DNA of 64,000 bases. It comes from Bidens hawaiensis (Eukaryota; Streptophyta; Magnoliopsida; Asterales; Asteraceae). Below are positions 55,009 to 64,000 of the stretch, in pieces. Each line of letters opens with the position of its first letter. Position 1 is the first letter of the stretch. Below the pieces are notes generated by a model, which saw nothing but the letters and a program-made list of their open reading frames with translations, searched no databases and was not told where the DNA came from. Location: positions 434,001 to 498,000 of the forward strand of contig JAIQDT010001111.1 of assembly GCA_021521415.1 (NCBI GenBank). The letters are read 5' to 3'. A program made the position numbers and the translations under genes.

Positions 55009-56689
55009 ATGTATGCACATAAAGTGCACGACACTTTTTGCATTTTTTTTATTTGTTATTTTTTTCAATTTAAATAATTAGATAAGCTAAAACTTAAGGA
55101 TCAAGGTGAAGTTAGAATGTTCTCTTTTACAACCACATGATTAATTTAAATACTTATGATAAATTATTAATAATAAATATTTTGTTACATGTTAAAAAAT
55201 ATTAATCTAGACATTCCGGTTCAACATGTCTTTTTAATGATTAAGCATGACTATGATGAAGTGAACATAGGATCATATAATTACGCATACAAGGATAATG
55301 CAAAACTTTATTAAATGAGTACAAATGACTAACGTTTTTGCAAGAAAAATACATAGATGTTACATTGGAGAAGCGGTTCATACATATGAAAGTCACGGCG
55401 TCTGCAAATAAGTCGAATAGCTAAGCAATTTGAGATGAACACTGTGAAATATAGATATTGAAGACGATGATCGTGAGAGTATGTTGTGAACAAGGGGGTT
55501 TTCTTTCTGGGTTGGGTTCGGGTTAAAATACGGATTGGCTCCTTAGTTTAACAAACAAAATTAACGGGGGCTAACGGCCAGTTCCAATCGCAAAAATATG
55601 AAGACCACAGGAGTGCACCATACAAAAAAGTCACCACATGGGCTAATGCTGTAATATGGTGTTGACCACAGGGGATGCATTTTGCACTTTAACACTTAAT
55701 TTTAAATGTAGTTTCATTTTTTGTTTAAAAAAAATGTTTCTTTTGGAAGAGATTTTGAAAATAGGTCGGGGTTATTTGGCATTTTTTGTGATAGTAAGTG
55801 TTGAGTTAGTAAGATGGATGACTAATAGACTATAAGCCATCAATTGTTGAGCCAGTAATGTTGTTTAGTTGGACCTCTGAATGACTGTATGGAATAATTA
55901 TTTTACTCATTTGAACTATTTTGTGTTGATCAGGTAGACCAACTAGAACATCTTCATTATATTAAGATCAATTAATCAAAATTAATTTGGCGGTTTATGG
56001 TGGGAGCAATAGTGGCTACCGGTGTTACAGGTGGCTATGAGTGTTTGGTTGTGCACGACGACGGAATTCGGAACCGAAAAATGGTTGTGGTGTGATGGAT
56101 GTTTGCGAAACCATTTACCGACAATTGTGATGGTGGTTCAATGATAGTTGGCGACATGGCGCAGCGAAGCTCGAGAAAAACCAGTGGCGATGGCATGTGT
56201 GGTGTTTCCGGCTGGGGGTTATAAACATAGGTGATGGGATAAAGGGGTAAAATTTTCGTTCAACGCCTTTTTAACTTACCCTTTAAGAGTTTCGTTGACT
56301 GATTCAGATGCATCGATCTAGTAAACCAAAAACACTTGATCCTGACCAAGTATTTTCTTAGATGATTAAGAACGCAAGATAGAGTCCATTAATGAATGTT
56401 GGTTTTGATGCTTAGGCTTTATATAGTGATTCAGGTGTCTATCTAGTCAGAACGCAAGTTAAAGTGTTAAATAATTTAGGTGAGTTTCTAGACCCCTTTT
56501 TCTATAATGTTTTTGGGTTGTGTAAGTCTCGTTAAGTGACCTAAATGATAATGATTTGGGCTTCTTGCATGTAAGTTAACGCTTGGGTAATGTATATGCA
56601 TGGTAATGTTTTAAATAAATTTTAAGGTAAGTCGGCTAATGTAGTTATACTTAGTTGTTATGAAATGAGTATGTGCATATGCCGATATT
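54961..56689. other. AT-rich relic DNA, no gene seen
   Basis: Includes (TA)n(TG)n(TATG)n at 54962-55015 and a G-rich stretch at 55990-56230 resembling a decayed LTR body. No confident terminus or reading frame. Confidence 0.5.
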
Positions 56690-56985
56690 AATAGGATTGC
56701 AAACCTTATACGACACTGTGCATATGTAAGTGAATATGAATGTATGTTATGAACATAAGAAAGACTGGGAACCTTGTAAGTGTTCATAGCATGAAAGGCT
56801 AGGTAATGGTATAGTGAAAGATTGTGAACCATGTAGGTACCGCAAAGACGTAAGAAATGGTATAGGGAAGGGCTGCGGACCTTGTACGTACCCTGTAAGG
56901 GTGAACATAGGAAGATACTGCAAACCATAAGGGTGTTCACAACAATGAGTATGTGGATAGACTGCGAACTATGTATGCACTCATG
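56690..56985. repeat. Degenerate minisatellite (about 55-65 bp unit)
   Basis: About five imperfect units with the phrase (G)ACTG(C/G)GAACCTTGTA followed by GTACC or a GTGTTCATA word. Similar motif arrays occur in chromovirus LTRs, and the following sequence (57130-57350) looks LTR-like. Confidence 0.6.
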
Positions 56986-58502
56986 GTTAATATGTGAAAG
57001 TTATGAATGTAGATGAGCTGAGTATGTTAAGTTAAGTTGTGCATGATATGGAAGATTATAAATGGAATGTATATTTTATGATATGAATGTTAATGAACGA
57101 GTAAAGTTATCATGTTTGCCTATGTTAAACTAGAACTCACTCAACGTAGCTAACTTTTAGTATGCACACAGGTTGACTAATTAATGATACGACATAGCTG
57201 AAGAGCATTGACGGCTATCCAAATAAAGACTAACATCCATGAATGAATGTTGAAGTGGTTATGTTTTAAATAAAATGAATCTTAAGATATGCTGGATGTT
57301 TAGATGTTAAGGTTTAATATTTCCACTGCAAATAAAAGTATTCTCTTATTATAAACCGTGTGATATTCAAAAAGGGTTAACAAAATAACTTGTTGTCCGT
57401 TTACCTTTTATTTCAATGACACACCATTTTTTATGAATGAAGTGCATAATGCGTAGTCAATTGAACTCTTCATAAAAATTATTATTATTATTATTATTAT
57501 TATTATTTTAAAACACTGTTAGTTTAAAGTTATATTTACAAGGATATGATGTCACTTTAGAAACACATAAAAAGATAGAAAAAAAAAGCGTTTTATATAT
57601 ATAGTGCTTACTAAAGCAAGGTAAATAGTGTAGTTTAATTGTTTAAATCAAGAAAAATGTTAAAAGCAAATATACTTGTATAGTAGACAATGACTGATTA
57701 TTAGTTTTATATTTCATTGGTGGATGCTTAGATCAATGAATTTATTTTGAATTTAGAATCGACATCGCAATATAAAGATTTATGGCTTTTGTCATCGAAT
57801 AGTTGTGGTTCCTTTTGATTCTATACAACTTGCCAAAAGAACCTTTTAACTTGGAATAATTTGTCGAATCAGATTTTACGATCAATTTTTTATTTTCCAA
57901 ATTAAAACAAATATTTTATTCTTAGTGTATAATAACTTTCGAAAAATAAGATACGTGATCGAATATTTTTGGCATTTAGAAAAAAACCGTAAATTTCTTA
58001 CAATTTATAAAATTCCACGTCTTAAATATCATTATTTATTATACAATATCTCTTTGACCTCGATACATCTAAAATTTGGAGTCTAATGACAACATAATAT
58101 GTCTCAACTGGTTTTCACCCTCACTAGTCGTTACCTCCCTTGGTCCCCTTGTTATTGATGAAACTAGCCACTCCCACTTCCACAACATTCTTTAAATTTG
58201 GCACATATATATGCGCGTGTGTATATATATATTCAATTAAAAATAAGAGGTTTCATATGAATGATAAGAACCAATAGATTTTTGACATGTCACGTTACAA
58301 TCTATGTTGAAGGGACATTTTTAGGAAACTATGTCAGTTATAATGGTGAATGATTAATTCTAGGAAACTATGTCGGTTTTTGGTAATTTTAAATCTCAAC
58401 CTTAGATTAACATAATCTAATAGCTATGATTTATTCTTACTCTTTCTAAGAAATTACTTGTTTTAATGATAACCTCCCCCCTACACACACATACACACAT
58501 AT
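56986..58502. other. AT-rich DNA, no gene seen
   Basis: Contains an (ATT)n microsatellite at 57479-57506. No reading frame over 60 codons and no element terminus recognised. Confidence 0.5.
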
Positions 58503-58660
58503 ATAATATATATAAACGAAAACTTTCTAAATTCTCTCAAATCACCAGATTGCTTTATTCTAAAATGAAGGCTTCTCATGCATTTGACCTGAATTCATGG
58601 GTATGGGTCTCACCAAACCCGGATTGTCCTTAAATGATTTATAACACCAGATTGCTTTAT

Positions 58661-58796
58661 GAGCCGGGGGTCTCTCTGGAAGCAGCCTCTCTATTCTCTC
58701 GGATAGAGAAAAGACTTGCCTACATCCCACCCTCCCCTGACCCTACCGATAGCGTGCTATGCGGTGGGATATACAGGGCTTGATTGATTGATTGAT
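58661..58796 (+). mobile_element. Au-type SINE 3' fragment with (GATT)n tail
   Basis: Begins GAGCCGGGGGTCTCTCTGGA and continues GAAGCAGCCTCTCTATTC, CTACATCCCACCCTCCCCTG and GGTGGGATATACAGGGC, ending in TTGATTGATTGATTGAT. This is the conserved body of the plant Au SINE family. It sits inside the first Helitron-like unit and lacks the tRNA-related head. Confidence 0.75.
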
Positions 58797-60279
58797 ATAT
58801 TAAAAACTAATCTTAACAACTATTTGATATGAAAATTCTTATAAAATAGGGATATACTATCATTTTTTTAAAAAAAAATATTATTTATAATTAAGAAACA
58901 ATTTTATAGTAAAAGAAAAATATAAAAATTAATTTCACCAAATATTTTGAAATGAAAAATCCTATAACATAGAGAAAACTACCAATTTTTATATAAAAAT
59001 AATTTTTTATAATTAAGAAACAAAAATTATAGTAAAAAAAATAAGTGAGTCATGGGTCTCACTAAACCCATATAACCTTTAAACCGAGTATAACATCTCA
59101 TTTATATGTGAAACCCTTTTATCATCAAATCTTAATTATATTATTAACTTTGTTATAATAAATTAATTAAAATAAAAAAAATATATAAACATTATAAATG
59201 AATAATTGAAAACAACATAGAAGGATGCAAATAAATTACAATACATGTTGCGCGCAAAAAAAAAAGAAAATAAAAACTATAAAACTAAGAATCTTAATCT
59301 TAAATATATATAAACGAAATCCTTAAAAGCTCTATGGATGCTTTTTACATTCTCTCAAGTCACCAGATTGTTTTATTTGTGAATAAAGGATTCTCATGCA
59401 TTTGACTCGAACTCACGGGTATGGGTCTCACTAAACCCAGATAACCTTAAACGCGTAATAACATCTCATTATATTAAAAAATAATCTCATATTGATATGA
59501 AAATATTATAAAAATTGGGATATATTAAAAAATTAATATCCAAATTTTTTACAAAAAACATTATTTATATTAAGTAATAATTTAATAGTAAAAAAAATAA
59601 GCGGCTCATAGGTCTTACCAAACCCATATCTTTTGAACGGGTTATAACATCTCATTTATTTTGTGAAACCCTTTTATCATCAAACCCTATGTATATTACT
59701 AACTTTCTTACAATAAATAAAATTAAAATCCAAAAAATATAAATATAGACAAGAAAAATAAACACAACCCCGTAACACCCTAGATTAAATAATAATCTAG
59801 CACAATAAGCTTATTCTTAAATGAAGGCTTCTTATGAATTGACCCGAATTTATGGACATGGGTCTCACTAAACCTAGATAGCCCTTAAACGTGTTAAAAA
59901 TTAATCTTATCAAATACTTGATATGAAAAATCCTATAAATTATGGATATACTAAAATTTATATCCATTTAAAAAAAAGTATTATTTATAATTAAGAAACA
60001 ATTTTATAGTAAAAAAAAGTGGGTCATGGGTCTCACTAAACCCATATAACTTTTAAACCGGGTATAACATCTCATTTATTTGTGACACTATTTTATCATC
60101 AAATCCTAAGTATATTATTAACTTTCTTACAATAAATAAAATTAAAATCCAAAATAATTATATAAATATTATAAACGAATAATGTAAAACAACATATGAG
60201 GATGCAAATAAATTACAATACATGTTGCGCGTAAAGAGAAATGAAAAGGAAAGAAAAACTATAGAACTAAGAATCTTAA

Positions 60280-60778
60280 TCTTAAATATATATAAACGAA
60301 ATTCTTAAAAGCCCTCTGGTTGCTTCTTACATTCTCTCAAGCCACAATATTGTTTTATTGTAAATGAAGGCTTCTCATGCATTTGACCCGAATACACGGG
60401 TATGGGTCTCACTAAACCTAGATAACCTTAAACGAGTTATAACATCTCATTAAATTAAAAAATAAACTCACCTTAATATGAAAATCTTATAAAATAGGGA
60501 TATACTAAAAATTAATATACAATTATTTATGAAAAAGATATTATTTATATTAAGTAACGATTTTATAGTAAAAAAAAATAAGCAGGTCATGGGTCTTACC
60601 AAACCTATAGCTTTTAAACGGGTTATAACATCTCATTTTATTTGTGAAACCCTTTCATCTCAAACCCTAAGTATATAATTAACTTTTTTACAATAAAAAA
60701 AAAATTAAAATCCAAAAAATATATATATTAGACACGATAAAGAAACACAACCCCCGTAATACGGGGGATAAAAACTAG
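60280..60778 (+). mobile_element. Non-autonomous Helitron candidate H1 (499 bp)
   Basis: 5' TCTTAAATATATATAAACG; 3' hairpin CCCCCGT-AAT-ACGGGGG (60751-60767) then ATAAAAACTAG ending 60778 with a following T. It fits the TC...CTAG rule with a subterminal hairpin. Confidence 0.6.
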
Positions 60779-60792
60779 TGTATATATATATA

Positions 60793-61255
60793 TCTTAAAT
60801 ATATATAAATGAAACATCCCTACATTTTCTCAAGTTACCAGATTGTTTTATTTGTAAATGGAGGTTTCTCATGTATTTAACCCGAATTCACGGGTATGAG
60901 TTTCACCAAATCCATTTAGCCCTTAAACGGGTTATAACATCCCATTAAAATAAAAATTAATCTCACCAAATATTTTATATGAAAATCCTATAAAATAGGT
61001 ATATACTAAAAATTAGTATCCGATATTTTTAAATAAAGGTATTATTTATAATTAAGAAATAATTTTGTAGTGAATTAATAAGCGGGTCATGGATCTCACC
61101 AAACCCAAATAGCTTTTAAACCGGGTCTTTCATCATTAAATCTTAAGTGAATTATTACTTCCTTACTATAAATAAAAATTAAAATCCAAAAAAATGTATA
61201 AATATTAGAAACGAATAATGTAAAATAACCTCGTAATACGGGGGATAAAAACTAG
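60793..61255 (+). mobile_element. Non-autonomous Helitron candidate H2 (463 bp)
   Basis: 5' TCTTAAATATATATAAATG; 3' weakened hairpin CCTCGT-AAT-ACGGGG (61229-61244) then ATAAAAACTAG ending 61255, next base T. It lies 15 bp after H1 in the same orientation. Confidence 0.55.
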
Positions 61256-61316
61256 TATACATATATTCTTTAATGTGAACGTTAACCACGTAAAGATATA
61301 TAGGGAACGTTAACGT

Positions 61317-61458
61317 ACAAATGAAATTACTGTGCTAAACGTGAGAATCAAGTAGAGTAATTATGTAATTACATCATAGAGTAATTGCATAATTACTCTA
61401 CTTGTATATCTAATTACTCTACTTGATTCTCACGTTTATCATACTAATTTCATTTGTA
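61317..61458. repeat. Foldback inverted repeat
   Basis: Arms 61318-61365 and 61411-61457 pair around AAACGTGAGAATCAAGTAGA / TCTACTTGATTCTCACGTTT and ATGAAATTA / TAATTTCAT. The spacer holds a third partial copy (TAATTACTCTACTTG, 61390-61404). No coding content. Confidence 0.7.
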
Positions 61459-61839
61459 TTTGACCAAACCTTATATATATAACATATGAGACATGGGCAA
61501 ACTAAGACACTTATTTATTAAGTAATTTACAACTTGTAAAACATAAGGTACACCTTCTATAGTAGGTAAGATATGAGAAAACTTGTCCATTAGAAAATAT
61601 GCATATATATAGTTGCAGCATTGTCCCCTAAACTTTTGTAAATTTTAGAAATAGTTACAAATTTGAAACTTAATCTTTACCTTTTGATACGCCCTACTTG
61701 CGGTGTGCGCATATAATGTATATATGTGTGAATCCTCGGGTAGGAAAAAGTGAAATTGCACTGACGTTATTTTACTAATCTCATGAAAATAACGTTAAAA
61801 ATGGCGGAAGGTTAATCAGGCATCATGTGGTGGTGTTGA

Positions 61840-62055
61840 TAGCTGAAAGACAAGGGTACATGCACCAATCGGCCTGTGTCCCGATGATTGAGTGTTATGT
61901 GCCTTATGTCAAAGGCTTGATGTCAAGCTACTATCGAGCCGGGGGTCTCACCAGAAGCAGCCTCTTTATCCCTATGGGGTAGAGGTAGGGTTGTCTACAT
62001 CTTACCCTCCTCAGACCTTACCATAACTTTGCTATTGGTGGGATATACTAAGTAC

Positions 62056-62099
<44 letters not shown>
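61840..62099 (+). mobile_element. Au-type SINE with (GAT)n tail
   Basis: The conserved body GAGCCGGGGGTCTCACCAGA (from 61936) is followed by GGTAGAGGTAGGGTTGTCTA, CTTACCCTCCTCAGACC and a roughly 46-bp (GAT)n run (62054-62099). The upstream part to about 61840 may be a diverged tRNA-related head, but I see no clean A and B boxes, so the 5' limit is uncertain. Confidence 0.7.
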
Positions 62100-62100
<1 letters not shown>

Positions 62101-62286
62101 TCTTTACCTTTTAATTTGAATTGTTATCCAAGTTCCCACCAATGATTTTTCAACGACTGTAACTTTTTTTATACGTTAATATATATTTTTTAGATTGCAC
62201 CATAAAAATGAACATTTTATTGTCTTTAATTTGGTTATGGTATTGCTATAATTTTTTTTCAGTTAAAAAAATATTTTTACATGTTA

Positions 62287-62545
62287 CGTATGGGTGTTCA
62301 TAATTCGATTTAACGGTTTCTAAGTTAAATCATGAGCCAAACCGTTGGCTCGATTTTTTGTCATTGAAAACCGAAACCGAAGTGTTGAAAAATTAAACTG
62401 AATCGTAACTAATGGTTTGGTTTCACGCATTGAGCTTCAATAATAAGTTTACCGCCCGGTCTGGTTTTATATGGAGATTTTTAGTATAAACCGTAAGCCA
62501 AACTGTTTTCTATGGTTTGAACAATCCGAAAGCGGATGACCAAAA
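62287..62545. mobile_element. Possible hAT-like MITE
   Basis: Opens TGGGTGTTCATAATTCG and has ACCGTTGGCTC and AAACCGAAACCGAA stretches with self-complementary parts, typical of small hAT derivatives. The right terminus (GCGGATGACC) matches only loosely and no duplication is clear. Confidence 0.3.
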
Positions 62546-63627
62546 ATGGTGATTGGTTTAAACCTTTTAAAGGTTACAAACGCTCCTTGAACATCCACAA
62601 TTATTACATGATTACTAGGATTTGTTTCTTCCGTCGCATCACGCGTGCACCTGTCTAGTAAATATATGTGTGTATATGTGTCGGATAAAATATGAAGAGG
62701 AAAAGGCGTGAAATGTATTTGGAATAGTACGATGCAATGATGCATTAATGCGATAATACGTTTTATTAGGATAAAAGGGCAATTGTAACAGCCTAGCTAC
62801 ATGTAACATCACGAATTTTTGAATCAATATTATATCTGTGACCCGATTTTATGTTCGGGAATCTTTACAAAGAAAATATCGCGCTATTCGAATTAATATT
62901 ATTTTATTATTATTTCTTATTATATTTATTTAAATATGTAAAACAACTTTCGTTTATATACATTTATTACCCTAAACTATACTTTAAACCCATTTTGTAT
63001 CCATCTCAATAGTTTAGGGACTGATTCGAAAATTATATTATAATATCCATTTACCCAATAACCCAAACCCACAATCTGGATCCAAACCCGCATACCCGCG
63101 ATCCGTTTAGCTTGTTTGCACCACAATTATCGTCGTAAATTAGGAATTGAATCATGAATTTTGATCCTCTTGCCTTAATCAAACCCACCAACGTAAATAA
63201 TTAGGAAATCAAGACCAATATTATTCGTATCGATCATATATTACCACTATTTTTAAACCCGATTATAATTATACAATAAAACGATCATCATAATTCAATT
63301 AAACGCACATATAGTACCCTCATGGCAGCACCAACATTACCCCTATATCTGATTATGTATTCAGATGCTGCAAGACCTTGTTCTGATCATGGTATTCGTC
63401 GGATGTTCATCGATTAATTAAACCTTATTCGGATCATTGTTTTAGGTAATTTGATATATGGTTGTGTTCGTCTTTACTCATTAACCAATAACCTTAACGT
63501 TAATTGATCCAATGTATAGCGGTTTATCGGATTGATCGATATAGGGTTTTTGTTTATAAATTGGATATCTTTTTCTTTTTTCTGGTTATATTGTTCCGTT
63601 TCTGAGTTGTGAACAACTGAACGCTCT
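62546..63627. other. AT-rich DNA, possible LTR relic
   Basis: TGTAACATCACGAATTTTTG at 62803 resembles a chromovirus LTR start, and TTATAAATTGG near 63553 could be a TATA box, but no partner LTR or internal region is in the window. Confidence 0.3.
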
Positions 63628-63702
63628 GAGCAGTTGGCTTGATGGTGTGTGTGTTGGGTTGTGCCGGCCATGTTGCGCGGGTTCGAGTCTCGACAGCCGT
63701 TT
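63628..63702 (+). repeat. tRNA-like SINE head or tRNA pseudogene
   Basis: Shows an RNA polymerase III A-box-like TGGCTTGATGG (63635-63645) and a B-box-like GGTTCGAGTCT (63680-63690), 34 bases apart, followed by a run of six or seven T (from 63700) that could terminate polymerase III. It does not fold into a complete tRNA by eye, so a tRNA-derived SINE head is more likely than a working tRNA gene. Confidence 0.45.
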
Positions 63703-64000
63703 TTTTGTTTTTTTATTTGTCAATTAAATTGTATATTCACTCATTTGATTATTTAAATTATATTATCTAGTATTAGGAATATAATAATTAATCGGTATTT
63801 TGTCTAAAACCGACACAAACTATTCGTTTTTCCGAACCCTGGTAAAGCCATATGTGTGTGTGTGTGTGTATTAATTATTAAAAATTGATAAAAGGTTTTA
63901 ATTTATAAAAAGGATTTTACTTTGGAATATATATTTTAAATTCATCTTGTTATTTAACATATTAAAATATAGAATAAATTCAAGTATTTTTATAAAGGTT

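Larger units (their letters stand above)
58503..61255 (+). mobile_element. Cluster of Helitron-like units
   Basis: Four or more related units follow one another, starting near 58503, 59298, 60280 and 60793. Each opens with (TCTTA)AATATATATAAACGAAA and shares the phrases TTCTCATGCATTTGACCCGA, GGTATGGGTCTCACTAAACC and GTTATAACATCTCATT. The last two units end in a GC-rich hairpin plus AAAACTAG followed by T, the form of a Helitron 3' end (CTRR next to a target T). No Rep-helicase is encoded, so they are non-autonomous. Confidence 0.65.

Noticed and set aside
62467..62827. Two - strand frames of 92 and 62 codons
   Set aside because: They overlap a possible MITE and AT-rich DNA, have no motif, and show no splice or promoter context.

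Overview
This window is plant nuclear DNA made almost entirely of transposable elements. I found no intact host gene. The gypsy and non-autonomous LTR families, the tRNA-Met-type primer sites, the Au-type SINE bodies and the Helitron tails point to a large-genome eudicot. The element types most resemble those of the daisy family (Asteraceae), but that placement is inference.

Left part (1-13,900). After about 0.9 kb with nothing recognisable comes a non-autonomous, LARD-like LTR element on the + strand (about 945-5126). It encodes a 601-residue gag-like protein, then an in-frame TAG, then a second open stretch of 378 codons, and carries many copies of GGCGAAGTT/AACTTCGCC. Next are a chromovirus-type LTR fragment on the - strand (5127-5710) and a truncated Tat-lineage Ty3/gypsy element on the - strand (copy A, 5711-11053). 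A decayed hAT transposase tail (11071-11610), AT-rich DNA, CA/TACA microsatellites and one orphan exon-like stretch follow.

Centre (13,397-53,535). One Tat-lineage element on the - strand (copy D, 13904-53530, target duplication ATACT) sits inside an older LTR fragment and holds a stack of later insertions. These are: (1) LARD-like element 1 (19136-35527, duplication AGGAT), which itself contains a very young Tekay-like chromovirus (20973-32434, duplication TTATC, 2784-bp LTRs with two mismatches seen by eye); (2) a second complete-length Tat element (copy B, 36296-47609, duplication ATAAT); (3) a solo LTR (47900-49609, duplication TCTTT); and (4) a small hAT-type MITE rich in GGTACC (17452-17772, 8-bp duplication). 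LTR divergence falls in the order nesting requires: D about 5%, B about 4%, LARD-1 about 3%, chromovirus about 0.07%.

Tat copies B and D both carry an extra gene between integrase and the 3' LTR, antisense to gag-pol. It has four exons with conserved intron phases, a basic nuclear-type motif and a coiled-coil C-terminus. Both copies are now broken. In B it keeps a TATA-like box and an AATAAA signal.

Right part (53,536-64,000). This is AT-rich relic DNA: the remainder of the old LTR with a - strand TATA box, minisatellites, an inverted-repeat MITE, a cluster of Helitron-like units with hairpin-CTAG ends, two Au-type SINE-like bodies, a foldback sequence and a tRNA-like SINE head near the right edge.

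Every coding element shows at least one break. The chromovirus has a frameshift at the integrase-chromodomain junction and a tyrosine at an RNase H catalytic position. The Tat copies have many stops and frameshifts, and D has lost its reverse transcriptase core.
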